64,000 nucleotides of DNA. Source: Gimesia algae (GTDB lineage: Bacteria > Planctomycetota > Planctomycetia > Planctomycetales > Planctomycetaceae). Both the position numbers and the translations under genes were made by a program. Shown here in pieces: positions 27,456 through 37,098 of this stretch. Location of the stretch: NCBI RefSeq assembly GCF_007746795.1, contig NZ_CP036343.1:1244531-1308530 (forward strand). Reading direction: 5' to 3'. The notes below the pieces were generated by a model. It did not search any database and had not been told where the DNA came from. It saw only the letters and a program-made list of their open reading frames with translations. How positions within the stretch are numbered: the first letter of the stretch is position 1; the number at the start of each line of letters is the position of its first letter.

Positions 27456-28566
27456 ATGGATCACGAACTCAAAGATAAATGCACTGGAATTATGGATCGC
27501 ATCGTCAAACTACGAGACTCTCTTTGACTACGCTGACAAAAAAAAACGCACTGTAGAAATCAACGAGCTCATGGGAGCAGCCGGTTTCTGGGACAACCAG
27601 GAGAAAGCCCAGGGACTCGTCAACGAAATGCAGCAGATACAACTGGTTATCAAGCCGCTAACCGAACTTGTCGAAGGTGCCGAAGACCTTGAAGTCTTGA
27701 TGGAATTCATTGAGGAAGAAGGGAGCGAAGACAGTATCCCAGAGCTCTCAGCCACTGCCGCGAGACTCGAATCCACACTGGAGCATCTGGAGCTTCAAGC
27801 CATGATGTCCGCTCCGGAAGATGGTTCTGCGGCCTACCTGAGTATTCAGGCAGGAGAAGGCGGCACCGACTCTTCGGATTGGGCAGAGATGCTGCTGCGC
27901 ATGTATTTACGCTGGTGTGAACGCCGAGGGTTCAATGTAGAACTGCTGGATCGTTCCGATGCGGAGGAAGCAGGCATCCGCAGTGCGACCATTCGGATTG
28001 AAGGGGACTACGCCTATGGTTATCTCAAAGGAGAAACCGGAAATCATCGTTTAATTCGGATCAGCCCGTTTGATTCTGCAGGGCGCCGACATACCTCCTT
28101 TGCCGCGATTGATGTCTCACCGGATATGGGTGAAATTGCAGAAATTGAAATCAGCTGGGACCAGGATGTCCGCGAAGACACATATCGTGCCAGTGGAGCA
28201 GGGGGGCAGCACATTAATAAAACAGATTCTGCCATCCGCCTGACCCATCTTGAATCAGGGGTGGTTGTGCAATGCCAGAACAATCGCAGTCAGCACAAAA
28301 ACCGTGCTGAAGCCCGCAAGATGCTGAAAGCGAAACTGTTCCAGATCGCTCAGGAAAAACGTGATGCAGAACTGGCTGCGAAACGAGGCGGTAAGTCCAA
28401 GATTGGTTTTGGAGGTCAGACGGTTCGCAATTATGTTCTGCATCCCGAGCAGTACGTTAAAGATGCACGGACGGGATATAAAGCAGGCAACCCGGGGCCC
28501 ATTCTGGATGGTGATCTTGATGGTTTCCTGGAAGCTTTTCTGCGCTGGGGTATGACGGAAAACTAA
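27456..28566 (+). CDS. prfB: Peptide chain release factor 2, made by programmed +1 frameshift
   Basis: RF2 ends translation at UGA and UAA. The first frame starts at the ATG at 27456 and reads 23 codons to an in-frame TGA at 27525-27527. A +1 shift on CTT-TGA-C then continues from GAC at 27526 to the stop at 28564-28566, giving about 369 residues, the usual RF2 length. The catalytic [18 protein letters not shown] is present at about 245-262. The shift lets low RF2 levels raise RF2 synthesis, as established in Escherichia coli. The upstream Shine-Dalgarno-like stimulator found there is poor here. The frame beginning at 27571 is therefore not the true start of the gene. Confidence 0.96.
27522..27528 (+). 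promoter_or_regulatory. Programmed +1 ribosomal frameshift site of prfB
   Basis: The heptamer CTTTGAC matches the conserved RF2 shift site: the ribosome slips from CTT to TTT at the poorly read TGA. The bases before it (ACGAGACTCT) contain only a weak GAG instead of the AGGGGG element of enterobacteria. Confidence 0.93.
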
Positions 28567-28620
28567 GAGTGAAAACCGAGTAGCGGCTGTTATATTGTTT
28601 CATTGGGAGGGAAAGAAATT

Positions 28621-29919
28621 ATGTTTCGAAGTACATGTGTCAGTCTGGTTTTCCTAACACTCATTCCGTTTGTGCTGGCAGGCTGCCTCAAAGTGGAACA
28701 TCCTTCCCCGGCTGCGAAATCCTATGCGGAGCCTGTAGCCGGCGAAGCAGTCAAGGCTCCTTCTGAAATAAAGGAACCGGCAGGTGATGTGATTCCCGAT
28801 ACAGGCCTGACTGATGAAGAGATCGCTGCCGGCTGGATCGCACTTTTTGATGGTCACAGCCTGTTTGGCTGGAAACCCAATAATGATGTCAACTGGCATG
28901 TCGAAGAAGGGGTCATCAAAGCGGACAAAGGGGAACCAGGTTTACTGCTCACCACTTCTCCCTTTGCAGACTACGAGCTGAAATTCGAGTTCAAGCTGAG
29001 TCCCGAAACAAACAGCGGCATGTTCCTGAGAACCACCTTTGATCCTAAGGATCCGAGCAAGGACTGCTATGAACTCAATCTGTGTGATCAGAAGACCGAT
29101 TTCCCCACCGGAAGCCTGGTTGCCCGCAGCAAGATCGAAAAACCGCTCCCCGTCAATTCCGACTGGCAAACCTGTGATGTACGTCTGGAAGGACCGGAGA
29201 TTATAGCCACCATCAACGGTAAACAAGTCCTGAATTTCAAAGACACTTCAAAGAACCTGCGGAATATTGGTTTCATCGGTCTGCAGAAAAACGAAGGGGC
29301 GATTGAATTTCGCAAGATCTACCTGAAACCCCTGCGTATGTCGACAATTTTTAACGGGGTCGACCTGACAGGCTGGAATGTTGTTCCTGGTTCACAAAGT
29401 ACGTTTGAAGTCGTTGATGACACCATTCATGTCACAGCTGAAAAACAGGGCTACCTGGAAACAGAAGAAACCTGGGGCGATTTCCTGTTCCAGGCGACAG
29501 CGAAGTCAAATGGAGACGCGCTAAATAGTGGTTATTTTTTCCGTGCGATCAAAGGCTCGGAAAAGGGGATGGCAAATGGATACGAAGTTCAGATACACAA
29601 TGGAATCAAAGGAGACGACCGCACCAAACCTGAAAATGCAGGGACGGGTGCCATTTTCCGAAGAACCGAAGCCAGACGTGTGGTGGCCGATGATCATGAA
29701 TGGTTCACGACCACACTCTCCGCTTATGGACCGCATATTGCAGTCTGGATTGACGGCTATCAGGTGACCGACTGGACGGACACCAGAAAACCAGATGATA
29801 ATCCTCGCAAAGGCCTGAGATTGAAAGCAGGGCATATCAGCCTGCAGGGGCATGATCCGACCACAGACCTCAACTTCAAGGACCTGAAAGTCAGCGATCT
29901 CCCGTCAGATTCTCCTTGA
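28621..29919 (+). CDS. Lipoprotein with two DUF1080 (3-keto-disaccharide hydrolase) domains
   Basis: The product is about 432 residues from the ATG at 28621, with GGGAGG ten bases upstream. A lipoprotein signal ends in VLAGC, so the protein is probably anchored to a membrane by its N-terminal Cys. Two DUF1080 domains follow: IALFDGHSLFGWKPN at about 80-240, and TIFNGVDLTGWNVVPG at about 245-430, each with the jelly-roll pattern (FEFKLSPETNSGMFLR; SGYFFRA). Some members hydrolyse 3-keto sugars, and the family is heavily expanded in planctomycetes. Tandem duplication within one protein is less common. The 3' end overlaps the convergent receiver-like gene by 29 bp. Confidence 0.9.
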   Translation: MFRSTCVSLVFLTLIPFVLAGCLKVEHPSPAAKSYAEPVAGEAVKAPSEIKEPAGDVIPDTGLTDEEIAAGWIALFDGHSLFGWKPNNDVNWHVEEGVIKADKGEPGLLLTTSPFADYELKFEFKLSPETNSGMFLRTTFDPKDPSKDCYELNLCDQKTDFPTGSLVARSKIEKPLPVNSDWQTCDVRLEGPEIIATINGKQVLNFKDTSKNLRNIGFIGLQKNEGAIEFRKIYLKPLRMSTIFNGVDLTGWNVVPGSQSTFEVVDDTIHVTAEKQGYLETEETWGDFLFQATAKSNGDALNSGYFFRAIKGSEKGMANGYEVQIHNGIKGDDRTKPENAGTGAIFRRTEARRVVADDHEWFTTTLSAYGPHIAVWIDGYQVTDWTDTRKPDDNPRKGLRLKAGHISLQGHDPTTDLNFKDLKVSDLPSDSP

Positions 29920-30679
29920 ATCTTCTAATACAGCAGATCGCCTCAAACAGCTCTGCCTCGGGAGCAAGCTTTGTCACCACTTTGTGCACCCCCCAGAGTT
30001 TTGCTGCAGCCACGATTTCCGGGTGTGCCAGCCCCATTATGCCAATGATGGGGACAGGTTCTGTCCTGTTAATTAATTGATCCAGAACCGATTCCCAAGG
30101 ATCCAGATCATACAAAACGACATCTGCTGTATTCTGGAGAGAGGAAGTCACGACTTCTCCTCCCCAGCCTCGAATCTGCTCTTCCAGCATGCAGCGATAC
30201 TGCCTGTCACCAGAAAACACGCAGATGCGTAATGCCACTCCCTGTTCATTCAGCCGAAATGGTAAAGGCGACGATTCCCACAGGAAAATTTCATCACGCC
30301 CGGCGGTCAGTGGAAAGACCTGAGCATCTGATTTTATGATTTCCCATTCCCTTTGAATTCGAGTAGCAGCGCTGCGTGCGGGTACGCGAATACTGAACGG
30401 CCACGTCGCCCGTGTCCTGCCATCAGATTCACACCAGACTCCAAAGCAGCAGACAAAGCGACTCAATGGAAAACGGCTGACGAGATCATCTAAAATATGA
30501 GTTTCATATTCATCAGGCCAGTTCTGGCAAACAATGATCAGATCCGGATTGACATTAACAGACGGGATCAGTTCCATTCTGGAAATCTCAAGGATTTGAG
30601 CCTCACTGCAGATTTCTCTGACGGATTGAAAAATCGAATCCATTTCCGGAGTCTGATTGCCAATGATCAACACGTGCAT
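29891..30679 (-). CDS. Protein with two degenerate receiver-like domains
   Basis: The product is 262 residues with no membrane segment. Two alpha/beta segments each begin with a hydrophobic strand and a switch-like pattern: HVLIIGNQTPEMDSIF at the start, and LRICVFSGDRQYRCMLEEQI from about 150. The second ends with GVHKVVTKLAPEAELFEAI, like the Lys-containing fifth strand of a receiver (K near 236). The expected phospho-Asp sites are poorly kept: PDLIIVCQNWP in the first half has no suitable Asp, while DVVLYDLDPW in the second has candidates. It therefore looks like a pseudo-receiver pair. This is a pattern-based inference. It is convergent with, and overlaps by 29 bp, the double DUF1080 gene. 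Confidence 0.65.
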   Translation of the reverse strand: MHVLIIGNQTPEMDSIFQSVREICSEAQILEISRMELIPSVNVNPDLIIVCQNWPDEYETHILDDLVSRFPLSRFVCCFGVWCESDGRTRATWPFSIRVPARSAATRIQREWEIIKSDAQVFPLTAGRDEIFLWESSPLPFRLNEQGVALRICVFSGDRQYRCMLEEQIRGWGGEVVTSSLQNTADVVLYDLDPWESVLDQLINRTEPVPIIGIMGLAHPEIVAAAKLWGVHKVVTKLAPEAELFEAICCIRRFKENLTGDR

Positions 30680-30919
30680 CTGAATAAGGGCCTCGTTTCA
30701 ATTACACTTTTGTTCAGAGGTTAATATAAGACTGACGCATTTATACCCGATCATTTCAGTTTTTGAAATGCCTCTGTGAGACTTTCAATCAGCCTTAAAG
30801 CAGCAGATCACTATTGCCAAATATTGTAAATTTTGCCATAACTCATTTTCTATCAGGCTGATCGGACTCAAAACTGACAAACAAATATTGCTCGAGGTTA
30901 TCTGCCTCGTCGTAACGTT

Positions 30920-33220
30920 GTGGAAAAGGATTTCGTCACGTTGCTCGAACCACCGTCTCCCGAATTACTGCATCGATTAACAAAGCTTAAGCTTTGTACC
31001 ACAGCAGATGTAAGACGCTGTCGACGTCGCGTGCGTAAACTGACGCGTGGCATTCCCGCTTTCGACTCTGTCTGGATTGACGCGCTGGTTCAGGCACAGA
31101 AAATCACTCCCTTCCAGGCGAGGGTGCTGGAATCGGGTCACCCGGAACATCTGGCTGTCGGACCATATCTTCTGATCTCCGAACTGGGACATTCGCCTCA
31201 TTCCCAGACCTATATCGCCAGAGTACCTGAAAGCGCGGAACAATGTGCTCTGAAAGTCACGACTCCAAAACCTGAACAGCCCCAGCAGTTACAGAAGCAT
31301 TTTCAAACTCTCTTGCAGCGGTTACAAGGCCTGCATCATCCCTCTCTGGTATTACCCCGGGTCATTAAGCACCTTCCCCAACAGGTTGTGATTATCAGTC
31401 ATTACCTGCCATCAGTTCCTGTTTCAGAACTGCTGATTCGCCGAGGACGGTTTCCTGTTCCCGTTGTGCTGGCCATTGGTGCTCAACTGCTGGAGGCACT
31501 GGGAATGCTTGAGCAGCGCAAAGTGATACACGGTGACATTCATCCCTGGAATGTCCGCCTGACTGCGAAAGGAAATGCTGCCCTCGTCGATCCGGGCCTC
31601 GCATCCATACTCTCTCCCGAACTGACCATTCACGCCGCATTACCCCCACGTTGTTATGATGGCATCGCCCCGGAACTGATCGGAACCGGACGTCATCCCG
31701 ATACACAAAGTGATCTGTATGCCTTGGGATGTTTACTCTGGGAATTACTGGCCGGAAGACCTCCTTTTACGACTGGTGACCCCCTGGCTAAACTGGCCTG
31801 TCATCAGACGAAATCCGTGCCCGATATCCGCAGCTGGGCGCCCGAAACACCTGCAGGACTGGCCGAAGCATTAATTCGTTTTACAGCGGCTGATCACCGG
31901 CAGCGTCCGGCGGATATGCAGGCTGCAAAAAAACTCTGGCCCGGAACAACATCACGGAATGTTCTCACCAGATTTCACGATTCCTTTCAGCACCAGACAT
32001 CCCGGGCAGAGCCAGACCTGAAATCAGAAAAACCAGGGCGATTACCACTGATCGCCGCACTGATTTTTGTACTTTCTGGATTATCGTTCACTCTGCTGGA
32101 TGAAGGAGCCCGAAACCAACTGCTGGAAATCACTTCCAAAGTCTCTTTCAAGCAGACAGACAATAGTCCCTCAACGATTCCTGACACTCAGCCTGCTCCC
32201 TCCGAACCAGAGAGAGCAGTTCACGCTTTGATCCCCCCTCCCGACGAACATGGAGTAATCCGGCTGGAAGCGGATACTGTTTACGAATCGACCAGTATCA
32301 CCACCGTCGGTCCTCTCACTCTCAAGGGTGACCCAGCTCAGCCTGCTATAATTGAAATAGAAGAAGATTCATTTCGCGTTGTCGCTGAACAACTGACGGT
32401 GGAAAATGTGACTTTTATCAATCGAGCCAGTTCACCACAGAAATTAGCACAAACCACTCACGCTCTGTTAAACGTGACAGCCCAAAACGTTAAAATCAAC
32501 TCCAGTTACTTCGCGCAACTGGACACAAAGACAGAAACCGGTTCGAATCAGATCCGTAGTGCCCTGTATTGGAAACCATTGGATCCACAACAGAGAAATG
32601 GGACAAATCTGACATTTCAGAATACGATTTTTGCAGTTCCCAGACATGCGGTATATTTATCTCAAACACCTCAGAATATTTCGCTCGCCAATTGCCTGAA
32701 CCTCACTTCATCTTCCATGCTCTTTCTGGAACACCCACCGGAAATTGACCAGCAGCTAAACCTCAACCTGCAGCATCTGACCATGCGTGAGACCGGTCCA
32801 CTTCTGCTATTGAAATGGAGTGACCAGATTCAAATTCCCGGTACCATTCAGATAGAAGCCCGGGACTGTGTGTTTGGTCTGGTCCAGTCTGCTTTAATTC
32901 AGTTTCAAGGCTCAAAACCACCCAAAAACTGGCTGTCATCTGTCGGGCTGATTGGGGAAGGTTCTGTTGCTTCTTCCGATATTCTGATCGCCGGCTGGCA
33001 GAAGTCACCCGGAGAATCGCTGGAAGAACTGAGTACAGACAATATGATGATCGAAGGCCTCTCCACAGGAAAATTTCGATTCGCGGCTGAATTGAGTCTC
33101 CACCCCGCAGATTCACTGGTCACTGAAGCGCAAGTACCGCGCAAATCTGCACAACCACCGGGGATTCAGCCAGAATTGTTTCCCGACTTTCTCGCAAGCC
33201 TCAAATCCCTCGAAAAGTAA
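30920..33220 (+). CDS. Kinase-like domain fused to transmembrane helix and beta-helix domain
   Basis: The product is 766 residues; the first codon is GTG at 30920. Residues 75-345 follow the protein kinase fold, with a Lys in CALKVTTP, the catalytic-loop equivalent HGDIHPWNVRL at about 202-212 and ALVDPGL (DPG for DFG) at about 220, then YALGCLLWELLAGRPPF. The glycine-rich loop is replaced by ISELGHSPHSQTYIARV, so ATP binding is doubtful. One helix at about 373-393 crosses the membrane. The outer part has many short strands (TSITTVGPLTLKGD, VENVTFINRAS, LTFQNTIF) typical of a right-handed parallel beta-helix as in pectate-lyase-like proteins. This combination suggests a surface sensor with a kinase-like inner part, perhaps inactive. 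Its upstream neighbour is divergent. Confidence 0.82.
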   Translation: MEKDFVTLLEPPSPELLHRLTKLKLCTTADVRRCRRRVRKLTRGIPAFDSVWIDALVQAQKITPFQARVLESGHPEHLAVGPYLLISELGHSPHSQTYIARVPESAEQCALKVTTPKPEQPQQLQKHFQTLLQRLQGLHHPSLVLPRVIKHLPQQVVIISHYLPSVPVSELLIRRGRFPVPVVLAIGAQLLEALGMLEQRKVIHGDIHPWNVRLTAKGNAALVDPGLASILSPELTIHAALPPRCYDGIAPELIGTGRHPDTQSDLYALGCLLWELLAGRPPFTTGDPLAKLACHQTKSVPDIRSWAPETPAGLAEALIRFTAADHRQRPADMQAAKKLWPGTTSRNVLTRFHDSFQHQTSRAEPDLKSEKPGRLPLIAALIFVLSGLSFTLLDEGARNQLLEITSKVSFKQTDNSPSTIPDTQPAPSEPERAVHALIPPPDEHGVIRLEADTVYESTSITTVGPLTLKGDPAQPAIIEIEEDSFRVVAEQLTVENVTFINRASSPQKLAQTTHALLNVTAQNVKINSSYFAQLDTKTETGSNQIRSALYWKPLDPQQRNGTNLTFQNTIFAVPRHAVYLSQTPQNISLANCLNLTSSSMLFLEHPPEIDQQLNLNLQHLTMRETGPLLLLKWSDQIQIPGTIQIEARDCVFGLVQSALIQFQGSKPPKNWLSSVGLIGEGSVASSDILIAGWQKSPGESLEELSTDNMMIEGLSTGKFRFAAELSLHPADSLVTEAQVPRKSAQPPGIQPELFPDFLASLKSLEK

Positions 33221-33377
33221 GTTGCTGTGTGAGAGTTCTCCGCGCGCTCTCCTTGAAGGGAGCAGGGGGGATTGGTAATATCTCTACCAGTCCTGTGATA
33301 ACATCCTTCGATCGGGGTCTGTACGCATCTGACGTCACCTTGGTTGGAATACGCACCTAATCTAATCTGATGCGACT

Positions 33378-34358
33378 ATGAATATCGACCATGAGTATCG
33401 AACTGACATCTCCAGCGGATGGAACCGGAAGCATATCTTAGGACTGCAGGACCTCTCCCGGGATGAACTCAATATCATTCTCAATCAGGCATCAGAATTT
33501 AAGCGACTGGCCGCTATTGGAGAAACCAAATTAACACCACTGGCCGGTACTGTCGTTGCTAATCTTTTCTTTGAACCATCTACCCGCACCCGTATCAGCT
33601 TTGGTCTGGCAGCCAAACGCCTCAGTGCCGACACGGTCGATTTTTCCGCGTCAGGCAGTAGCCTCTCCAAAGGCGAAAGTTTTGTTGATACCGCCAAAAC
33701 GATCGAAGCGATGGGGGTTTCTTATGTCGTTGTCAGGCACAAAACACCCGGCGCTCCGCAACTGCTGGCACAACACCTGGATGCCAATATCCTCAATGCC
33801 GGCGACGGGACGCACGAACACCCCACCCAGGCACTCCTCGACATTTTTACGATCCGGGAACACTTCGGGAAAATTGAAGGGCTGACAGTCACGCTGGTCG
33901 GAGACATCCTGCACAGCCGTGTCGCTCGGTCAAATATATGGGGGCTGAAAAAACTGGGCGCCCACGTGATTGTCTGTGGTCCGACCACATTGATCCCCAG
34001 TGAAATCTCAAAACTGGGAGTGGAAGTTTCCAGTAACCTGGACGACGTCCTTCCCCGTACGGACTGTCTGAATCTGTTGCGCATTCAGTTTGAACGTCAA
34101 CGGGGACACTATTTCCCTTCCATCCGGGAATACGCACACCTCTTTGGAATGAATAAACAACGTATTAACAAAGCCAAAGAGAATGTACTGATCCTCGCTC
34201 CGGGTCCCATCAACCGGGGTGTGGAAATTACTCCCGATGTGGCCGATGGTCCGCACTCTATCATTCTAGGCCAGGTCAGTAATGGACTGATTATTCGAAT
34301 GGCCTGCCTCTACCTGCTTCATCTACAGCGAACTGCCTCCTTGGGAACACCAGGATGA
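33378..34358 (+). CDS. pyrB: Aspartate carbamoyltransferase catalytic subunit
   Basis: This enzyme joins carbamoyl phosphate and aspartate in pyrimidine synthesis. The product is 326 residues. The carbamoyl-phosphate site [12 protein letters not shown] lies at about 62-73, and [13 protein letters not shown] [13 protein letters not shown] at about 95-107. [11 protein letters not shown] at about 148 and the aspartate loop region after [14 protein letters not shown] are intact. The stop overlaps the ATG of the next gene by four bases (ATGA at 34355), so the two are translationally coupled. No regulatory subunit gene (pyrI) is present. In several bacteria PyrB of this type associates with dihydroorotase or an inactive homologue, which fits the neighbour. 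Confidence 0.96.
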   Translation: MNIDHEYRTDISSGWNRKHILGLQDLSRDELNIILNQASEFKRLAAIGETKLTPLAGTVVANLFFEPSTRTRISFGLAAKRLSADTVDFSASGSSLSKGESFVDTAKTIEAMGVSYVVVRHKTPGAPQLLAQHLDANILNAGDGTHEHPTQALLDIFTIREHFGKIEGLTVTLVGDILHSRVARSNIWGLKKLGAHVIVCGPTTLIPSEISKLGVEVSSNLDDVLPRTDCLNLLRIQFERQRGHYFPSIREYAHLFGMNKQRINKAKENVLILAPGPINRGVEITPDVADGPHSIILGQVSNGLIIRMACLYLLHLQRTASLGTPG

Positions 34359-35635
34359 AATCGATTCTCATCAAAAATGGTCGCATTATCGACCCTTCAC
34401 AAGATCTGGACCAGCCGGGCAACCTGTTAATTGAAAACGGGAAGATTACCGGTCTGTGTGAAGCCACCGTCACTGCTGACGAAATCATCGACGCCACAGG
34501 CCTGATCGTCAGTCCGGGATTCATTGACCTTCATGTCTCGCTCTGCGAACCCGGCTTCGAAGAAGACGAAACAATAGAATCGGGAACCGCTGCCGCATTA
34601 GCCGGCGGTGTGACTTCTCTGGGATGTCTGCCTAATACCTCACCCGTGGTTGACGATCGCTCTTCCGCTGAGTTTATCCTGCTCCAGGCGGAACGCGCAG
34701 CGAACTGTCATGTCTACCCGCTGGGTGCCATCACCAAAAATCAAGAAGGGAAAGAACTGGCGGAAATCGGCCAGCTGGTTGCAGGGAAAGCCGTCGGTTT
34801 TACCGATGCTGACCGCCCGATTGATAATGCACAAATCATGCGATGTGCCTTGGAATACACCCGCATGTTTGACCGCCCGATTCTGAATCGCCCTCAAGTC
34901 GCAGAACTGACTGACAAGGGACAGATGCATGAAGGCTTCCATTCGACGGTACTCGGACTCAAAGGCATCCCGGCAGCCGCAGAAGAGATTATGGTCAACC
35001 GTGACATCGCTCTGGCTGAACTGACTCAGGGGCGAATTCACCTGATGTGCATCTCCACTCAGAACAGTGTCTCCCAGATTCGTCGCGCCAAAGCAACCGG
35101 GATCCATGTCACTGCTGATGTCACACCGCTTCATCTGACACTCACCGACCAGATGCTGGAGAACTATGATCCTAACTTCAAGGTCCTGCCTCCACTGCGT
35201 ACTCAGGAACACATCGACGCATTGATCGTAGGCTTAAAGGATGGCACGATTGATGCGATCTGTTCCGATCATACCCCCCATGCCGCGGAAAAGAAAACCG
35301 ATGAAATCCTGGGAGCCGACTTCGGAATTATCGGCCTGGAGACGTTGCTGCCAGTCTGTCTGCAGAGCCTGATCACTCCCGGTCACCTTTCCTGGTTGGA
35401 ATTGATCAGTAAACTTACTGTGGGCCCTGCTCAAATCCTGGGCCTTGAGAAGGGAACCCTGGCAGAGGGAGCAGACGCCGATATCACCCTGATTAATCCG
35501 GATATCCGTTATATTCTCGAACCGACGATGCTCAAATCATCCAGTCACAATACCCCGTTTCTCGGGAAAGAACTGCAAGGCAGGGCAGAAGTCGTCATTG
35601 TTTCCGGCGAAATCCGATTTCGGGCCGAAAATTAA
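34355..35635 (+). CDS. pyrC: Dihydroorotase homologue lacking several metal ligands
   Basis: The product is 426 residues, the length of class I dihydroorotase, and the overall fold signature is clear. The metal-binding HxH is HVS (H60, S62), the substrate Arg of LREPG is Cys (C64), the usual HxED is NRPQ (N178), and the His of HxxHxST is Cys (C232 in HLMCISTQ). The Asp equivalents D151 and D305 (CSDHTPH) and the PNT substrate motif remain. With three histidine ligands gone, zinc catalysis is unlikely. A known parallel is the inactive PyrC-like subunit that supports PyrB in Pseudomonas. Translational coupling to pyrB suggests the same structural role here. An active dihydroorotase should then exist elsewhere in the genome. 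Confidence 0.9.
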   Translation: MKSILIKNGRIIDPSQDLDQPGNLLIENGKITGLCEATVTADEIIDATGLIVSPGFIDLHVSLCEPGFEEDETIESGTAAALAGGVTSLGCLPNTSPVVDDRSSAEFILLQAERAANCHVYPLGAITKNQEGKELAEIGQLVAGKAVGFTDADRPIDNAQIMRCALEYTRMFDRPILNRPQVAELTDKGQMHEGFHSTVLGLKGIPAAAEEIMVNRDIALAELTQGRIHLMCISTQNSVSQIRRAKATGIHVTADVTPLHLTLTDQMLENYDPNFKVLPPLRTQEHIDALIVGLKDGTIDAICSDHTPHAAEKKTDEILGADFGIIGLETLLPVCLQSLITPGHLSWLELISKLTVGPAQILGLEKGTLAEGADADITLINPDIRYILEPTMLKSSSHNTPFLGKELQGRAEVVIVSGEIRFRAEN

Positions 35636-35898
35636 AAACTTCAGTACACAAAATGATCGAAGTTGACGTTCCCTCCAGTATCATCAACAATATCAGTACA
35701 TGATTGGTAAGATGTGACAATCGACTTTAGATTGCGCCATATTCTGGACCCCCTCTGTCTGCATCAAGGTTGAATAGCTGGTTCAGGCCTGGCATTCCAG
35801 AAAACGGCAATCTATTAGTAGAACAGGAAGAGTCACGGTACCATTCAGACTTCAGAGACCGTTTTCTATAGATATCAGCCATTATTTTAAGATGGGAC

Positions 35899-36732
35899 AT
35901 GAAATTGATCATGCAGGACACTTTATTCAAGTTTGATCTGGTGCCTTTCAGGGGTAGTGTCCAACTTCTGCTTCTGTCGACAGGATTGACTTTGTTTCAT
36001 GGTTGTGGCTCAGAAACCTATGAAAAACGCCTGAATGAAACATCGCAATATTTTGCCTACGTAGATACTCGAAATCAGGCGCTCTCGGGGCTATGGTCCT
36101 CCCCGACAATCAAAATGAGGGCTCCCCTGGAGTTTCAGCAGATGGAAGCCCCGAATACTCCTGTCGCTGTGGAATCAACCGATGAATCTGAGACTCCGGC
36201 ACCGGAACCCATGCCAACGATAGACCCCAGACAACCGGACTATGCGGATCTGGTTCTGCCAGGGTTGGAAGGCGCCTGGCGAGTGGAAGTTCCCGTCGAT
36301 CTCGAAAACGAAAGCGTCGAGCGTCCCGCGTACCTGTATGTACTCAGTAATCATACACTGCTGCAGGAAAAACGGACTGAAGAGGCGCTTAACTTTTTCA
36401 ACAACGTCAATAATCAGATTGCTAACACGTTTGATCAGTTTTTGAATACGGAAGATTTTAAATCAGAGCAATTCCCTAAAGGGAAAGGGTATACAAATCC
36501 CAAATCATTTACTGTGGGTACCTTTATACCAGAGATGCCGATCGACGGTGTTCCGTATCAGTTTCAGATCTATCTGACCGAATCAGGAAATCGACAGGTT
36601 GTGATTTTGCTGGTGATCCCGAAAAATATTGCACGTGAATCACAACTCAAAGAACAGATGGACTACAGCCTGGAAACAGTCGATTTCATAAATTCTGCAT
36701 CAACAGCCCCGACAGAAAGTACAAGCTTCTAA
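35899..36732 (+). CDS. Putative lipoprotein of unknown function
   Basis: The product is 277 residues. A long N-terminal segment contains a hydrophobic stretch (VQLLLLSTGLTLFHGC) that ends in a lipobox-like Cys at about 38, so a membrane-anchored lipoprotein is likely. A proline-rich linker follows (TPAPEPMPTIDPRQP). After it comes a domain with strands such as LVLPGLEGAWRVEVPVDL, PYQFQIYLTESGNRQVVILLVIP and a final helix. No family is recognised. Two copies of the 96-bp palindrome, one decayed, lie just downstream of its stop, and the BatA-like gene comes next on the same strand. Confidence 0.75.
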   Translation: MKLIMQDTLFKFDLVPFRGSVQLLLLSTGLTLFHGCGSETYEKRLNETSQYFAYVDTRNQALSGLWSSPTIKMRAPLEFQQMEAPNTPVAVESTDESETPAPEPMPTIDPRQPDYADLVLPGLEGAWRVEVPVDLENESVERPAYLYVLSNHTLLQEKRTEEALNFFNNVNNQIANTFDQFLNTEDFKSEQFPKGKGYTNPKSFTVGTFIPEMPIDGVPYQFQIYLTESGNRQVVILLVIPKNIARESQLKEQMDYSLETVDFINSASTAPTESTSF

Positions 36733-36739
36733 TCAGATG

Positions 36740-36835
36740 TCAGATCGCATCCTATTTTTTAACAGAGTCTCTCATTCTATTAAACACAGTCCAGATGGTA
36801 TTGGAGACGACACAGTAAATCTGAATAAAGGCTAG
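36740..36835 (-). repeat. 96-bp palindromic dispersed repeat, decayed copy 5
   Basis: It aligns without gaps over exactly 96 positions to the copies at 53193 and 53285. The inner arm is GAGTCTCTC, the opposite half TTGGAGACGACACAGTAAA, and the right end an intact CTAG (36832-36835). The left end is TCAG, and many positions have drifted. It begins seven bases after the stop of the upstream lipoprotein gene. Confidence 0.72.
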
Positions 36836-37098
36836 TGCTTTGTCAAGCTACAAATTGAGGGGTGGGGGGTGTTGTTTACGTGCTCCGTTGTCGCACTCTC
36901 GTGATATCTATCAACCCAAATTTTAAAAATGACACTCCACTAGACTGTGTCCAGTTTTACTGTCGCGTCTCCAGGGCCATTTGGACCGAGTATCATAGAT
37001 TGTGAGACGCTATGGTTAAATGTGATGCGCTCTAGTGAGCAGGTTCCCAACAGGGCCGTTTGATTCGCCACTCAATCTCTCCAATAGATTTTTAATAT
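36836..37098 (+). other. Intergenic remainder between repeats and the BatA-like gene
   Basis: Between the two repeat copies lies about 104 bp with a G-rich run (GGGGTGGGGGGTG) and no gene. After copy 2 (ends 37035) a further 63 bp leads to the ATG at 37099. No clear ribosome binding site or promoter is visible close to the start. Confidence 0.45.
36940..37035 (+). repeat. 96-bp palindromic dispersed repeat, copy 2
   Basis: This intact copy is bounded by CTAG at both ends (36940-36943 and 37032-37035). The left half reads CTAGACTGTGTCCAG then CGCGTCTCC; the right half contains GAGACGCTATGG and ends GATGCGCTCTAG. The inner arms are symmetric about the exact centre of the element. Confidence 0.9.

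Noticed and set aside
33240-33275. Hairpin after the kinase-like gene as terminator
   Set aside because: The stem is about six pairs with a wobble and no U run follows.
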